Shown here: piece after piece, positions 5,836 through 7,380 of the stretch | Layout of the letters: each line of letters starts with the position of its first letter | Numbering within the stretch: the stretch's first letter is position 1 | NCBI GenBank assembly: GCA_964415245.1 | Contig: CAYQAJ010000255.1 | Coordinates: 1 to 7,380, forward strand | Source of the DNA: CAYQAJ01 sp964415245 | GTDB taxonomy: Bacteria > Planctomycetota > Planctomycetia > Pirellulales > Pirellulaceae | Length of the DNA stretch: 7,380 nucleotides | Direction: 5' to 3' | Position numbers and translations under genes: made by a program | The notes under the pieces: model-generated | The model's database searches: none | What the model was told of the DNA's origin: nothing | What the model saw: the letters and a program-made list of their open reading frames with translations, nothing else

Positions 5836-6800
5836 GCCCGCGGCGCGGCATTACGCTTGTCGAGATGCTCGTCGTCATCGCCATCATCGGCATCGTTATC
5901 GGTCTCACCATTCCCGCCATCATGGCGGCGCGGGAGGCGGGGCGGCGCGTGGGGGTGTCAGAATAACTTGCGGCAGATCGCCACGGCCATCGAGCATCAT
6001 GAAGGCGCGCATCGGCACTACCCCACCGACGGCTGGGGATACCAGTGGGCCGGCGATCCCGATCGCGGATTCGGATACACGCAGCCCGGCGGATGAATTT
6101 ACAACATCCTGCCGTACATGGAGCAGAATAACTTGCGAAAGACGGGCCGCGGCCTGAGCCCGCTCGACAAACGGGCCACCATGAGCGGCGTGCTGGCCAC
6201 GCCGCTGGAGCTGTTGCACTGCCCCAGCCGCCGCGACGTGCAAACGTACCTGTACGGCGAGCAGAATTTCCCGCTGCACAACGCCGAAATGCCCAAGATG
6301 GCGGCCAAGACCGACTACGCCATCAACGCCGGCGACGAGAACATCGACGCCTTTCCCGGCCCCCCCAGCACCGTGCTTGACGACCTGTTGAATTACCGGT
6401 GGCCCGACTGGCCGCGGGCCTCGGGCATCGCGTTCGTGTTGAGCATGACGCCGAAGACGGCCGTGACCGACGGGCTGAGCACGACCGTGTTGGTAGGAGA
6501 GAAATATCTGGCAGTAGACGAGTATGAGACTGGCATCTCACTGGGCGACGACCAGGCGATGTACATAGGAGACGACGCCGACATCCGCCGCTGGACGAGC
6601 GCCCCGCCGCTGCCCGACTGGACGAACGTACCCGACATCGAACACTTCGGCGGCCCGCACCAGGGAGGCTGCTACTTCGCCTTCTGCGACGGCTCGGTGC
6701 GGATCATTCGATATGAGATCGACTACCAGGTATTCCGCAACCTGGGCAACCGGCACGATGGCCAGGTGATTGATGAGAAGGAGCTGTGAGGCGTGAGGCG

Positions 6801-6897
6801 GAGTGCAGAGTGCAGAGTGCAGAGTGAAGAGTGAAGAATGTAGAGGAGGGGCAGACTTTCGGTTCTGCACTCTGTATTCTGCACTCTGCATTCTGCC
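6801..6897. repeat. Inverted pair of heptamer arrays between convergent genes
   Basis: Left arm 6801-6842: GAGTGCA x3, GAGTGAA x2, GAATGTA. Right arm 6863-6897: TTCTGCA, CTCTGTA, TTCTGCA, CTCTGCA, TTCTGCC, the reverse complement of the same unit. A transcript from either strand could fold into a long imperfect hairpin with a loop of about 20 bases. The position is exactly between the ends of the pseudopilin gene (6789) and the minus-strand gene (6910), so it may act as a two-way terminator. There is no T-run, so classical intrinsic termination is not shown. Confidence 0.85.
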
Positions 6898-6909
6898 TTC
6901 CCCCAGCCC

Positions 6910-7257
6910 CTACCCCGCTTCCGCAAGCAGGCGCTCGATCTCCCCGACTGCCTGCGTTAGCGACTGGGCCGCCATCTGGTAGTTCATGTGCTGCGACACT
7001 TCGGGCCCGATCCGCGCGAGCGTCTCGGCCGCCGCCTTGAGCCGCGGAAATTTCTTGTGGGCCAGTTTCAAATAGGCGTCGGCATCGTCGGCCGAAAGTG
7101 AAGGCCCCAGAGCAAGCATGTAGTCGTACAGCTCGCGGTGCACTTCGCGCAGCTCGTCGTCGTCCTGCGCCTCGTCGCTGTGCTTGAGAAACGTGCGCAC
7201 CATCCACACGTGGGCAAGCTGCGCGTCGATCTGCCGCATCAGGTCGCGGGGGCTCAT
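6910..7257 (-). CDS. Small helical hypothetical protein
   Basis: A 115-residue protein starting MSPRDLMRQIDAQLAHVWMVRTFLKHSDEAQDDDELREVHRELYDYMLALGP and ending VGEIERLLAEAG. I do not recognise a named family. It is soluble with no signal peptide, rich in Ala, Leu, Glu and Asp, and its spacing of hydrophobics suggests four or five helices. The start is placed at the ATG at 7257. A longer reading from 7293 would translate the palindrome at 7268-7287 (MQPRPAGRGYLA), which looks like non-coding DNA. No clear Shine-Dalgarno is seen at 7257. It converges on the pseudopilin gene. Confidence 0.7.
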   Translation of the reverse strand: MSPRDLMRQIDAQLAHVWMVRTFLKHSDEAQDDDELREVHRELYDYMLALGPSLSADDADAYLKLAHKKFPRLKAAAETLARIGPEVSQHMNYQMAAQSLTQAVGEIERLLAEAG

Positions 7258-7267
7258 CGCCAAATAG

Positions 7268-7287
7268 CCCCGGCCGGCAGGCCGGGG
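7268..7287. repeat. Perfect GC-only palindrome, 8-base arms
   Basis: CCCCGGCC-GGCA-GGCCGGGG: a very stable hairpin with a 4-base loop on either strand, 11 bases upstream of the chosen ATG at 7257. It could be a REP-like dispersed element, the end of the upstream gene's transcript, or a structure that limits access to the start codon. Confidence 0.7.
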
Positions 7288-7309
7288 TTGCATGTCACAC
7301 GATACATAA

Positions 7310-7337
7310 CCGAGCGCTCCGCTGCGCGTCGCGGCTA
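7310..7337. repeat. Possible dispersed planctomycete repeat
   Basis: On the minus strand: TTAGCCGCGACGCGCAGCGG followed by AGCGCTCG. It contains the palindrome GAGCGCTC (7312-7319). From memory, motifs of this type are scattered through planctomycete intergenic DNA; only one copy is seen here. The TAG inside it may be the stop codon of the gene at the window edge. Confidence 0.35.
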
Positions 7338-7379
7338 ACCGTCTTTTTCGCCGGCGTCGTCGCCATCGCCGTCGGCGTT
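7335..7379 (-). CDS. Possible C-terminal tail of an upstream gene (partial)
   Basis: Reading inward from the right edge on the minus strand gives NADGDGDDAGEKDG followed by TAG (7337-7335). An acidic, Gly/Asp-rich tail is a believable protein end, and codons end in C or G as expected for a coding frame. Only 14 codons are visible, so this may be chance; the product cannot be named. Confidence 0.3.
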   Translation of the reverse strand, partial: NADGDGDDAGEKDG

Positions 7380-7380
7380 C

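Larger units (their letters stand above)
5685..6789 (+). pseudogene. DUF1559 pseudopilin (prepilin-type), broken by a frameshift and a stop codon
   Basis: ATG-ATG at 5685, with GAGGG at 5673-5677 upstream. Residues 1-55 are a leader made almost wholly of heptamer repeats (SQCRVQNAEC..., EFSVFSVQFSV, LSTLDSGLSTR). Then comes the prepilin signal RRG55-ITLVEMLVVIAIIGIVIGLTIPAI, with cleavage expected after Gly55 and Glu at mature position 5. One extra G in the run at 5951-5955 shifts the frame; with four Gs it would read RRVGCQNNLRQIATAIEHH, the standard DUF1559 continuation. At 6094-6096 a TGA stands where the family has Trp (PGG-[W]-IYNILPYMEQ). The rest is intact to the conserved FGGPHQGGCYFAFCDGSVRIIRYEID and TGA at 6789. 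Repaired, it would be about 367 residues, a normal size. Such proteins are exported pseudopilins, abundant in planctomycetes and of unknown individual role. Either a real pseudogene or sequence error. Confidence 0.85.

Noticed and set aside
6094..6096. Selenocysteine at the UGA in the pseudopilin
   Set aside because: The expected residue is Trp, not Cys, and no redox motif surrounds it. A TGG-to-TGA change fits better.
47..6789. A changed genetic code with UGA as Trp or Cys
   Set aside because: UGA also serves as the proper final stop of the thioredoxin-like and DUF1559 frames, where no coding continuation is seen.

Overview
The window looks like a chromosomal segment from a planctomycete, probably of the Pirellulales type. 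The reasons are protein-family content (a DUF1559 pseudopilin, a DUF1573 protein with an SCGC motif, a MauE/DoxX-thioredoxin protein, a large ArnT/PMT-type glycosyltransferase), high GC, weakly packed genes, and islands of short tandem repeats. The assignment comes from family recognition alone; no search was run.

Layout. From about 5400 down to 47, five genes read leftwards on the minus strand: a MauE/DoxX-thioredoxin redox protein (5250-4265), a DUF1573 membrane-anchored protein (4234-3107), a LolA-like exported protein (3087-2095), a small exported protein with 10 cysteines (2028-1654) and a polytopic glycosyltransferase (1492-47). The first four are closely spaced (30, 19 and 66 bases) and look like one operon; the glycosyltransferase follows after 161 bases. 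A 434-base divergent region (5251-5684) carries a candidate promoter for each side and three small inverted repeats. To the right, a DUF1559 pseudopilin gene reads rightwards (5685-6789) but is broken by a frameshift and a stop codon. It converges on a small helical protein of unknown function (7257-6910, minus). The extreme right edge holds what may be the acidic C-terminus of a further minus-strand gene.

Most interesting point. The MauE reading frame is interrupted by an in-frame TGA (4881-4879) exactly where MauE proteins of this type carry the first Cys of a CGCFG motif. The protein continues correctly after it (GCFGRV, NPW, fourth membrane helix). A hairpin by-eye compatible with a bacterial SECIS element follows at 4871-4842. 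This makes a selenocysteine-containing MauE (UGC motif) a serious hypothesis. A second problem in the same gene, an 8-base homopolymer at 4786-4793 where a one-base shift is needed to enter the thioredoxin-like domain, and similar damage in the neighbouring DUF1559 gene, keep gene decay or sequence error open.

How the genes could work together (inference): MauE and the CxxC thioredoxin-like domain would move electrons across the membrane to control disulfides outside the cytoplasm. The 10-cysteine exported protein in the same operon is an obvious candidate substrate, as MauE/MauD serve the disulfide-rich small subunit of methylamine dehydrogenase.

Second theme. Several arrays of 7-base tandem repeats (GARTGCA, AGTTTTC, CTCTSGA, CGCTTTC) occur. 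After rotation or reverse complementing they largely share one pattern, YTYTSNR. They lie between genes and also inside two genes: they form the whole leader of the pseudopilin and a hydrophilic loop of the glycosyltransferase.
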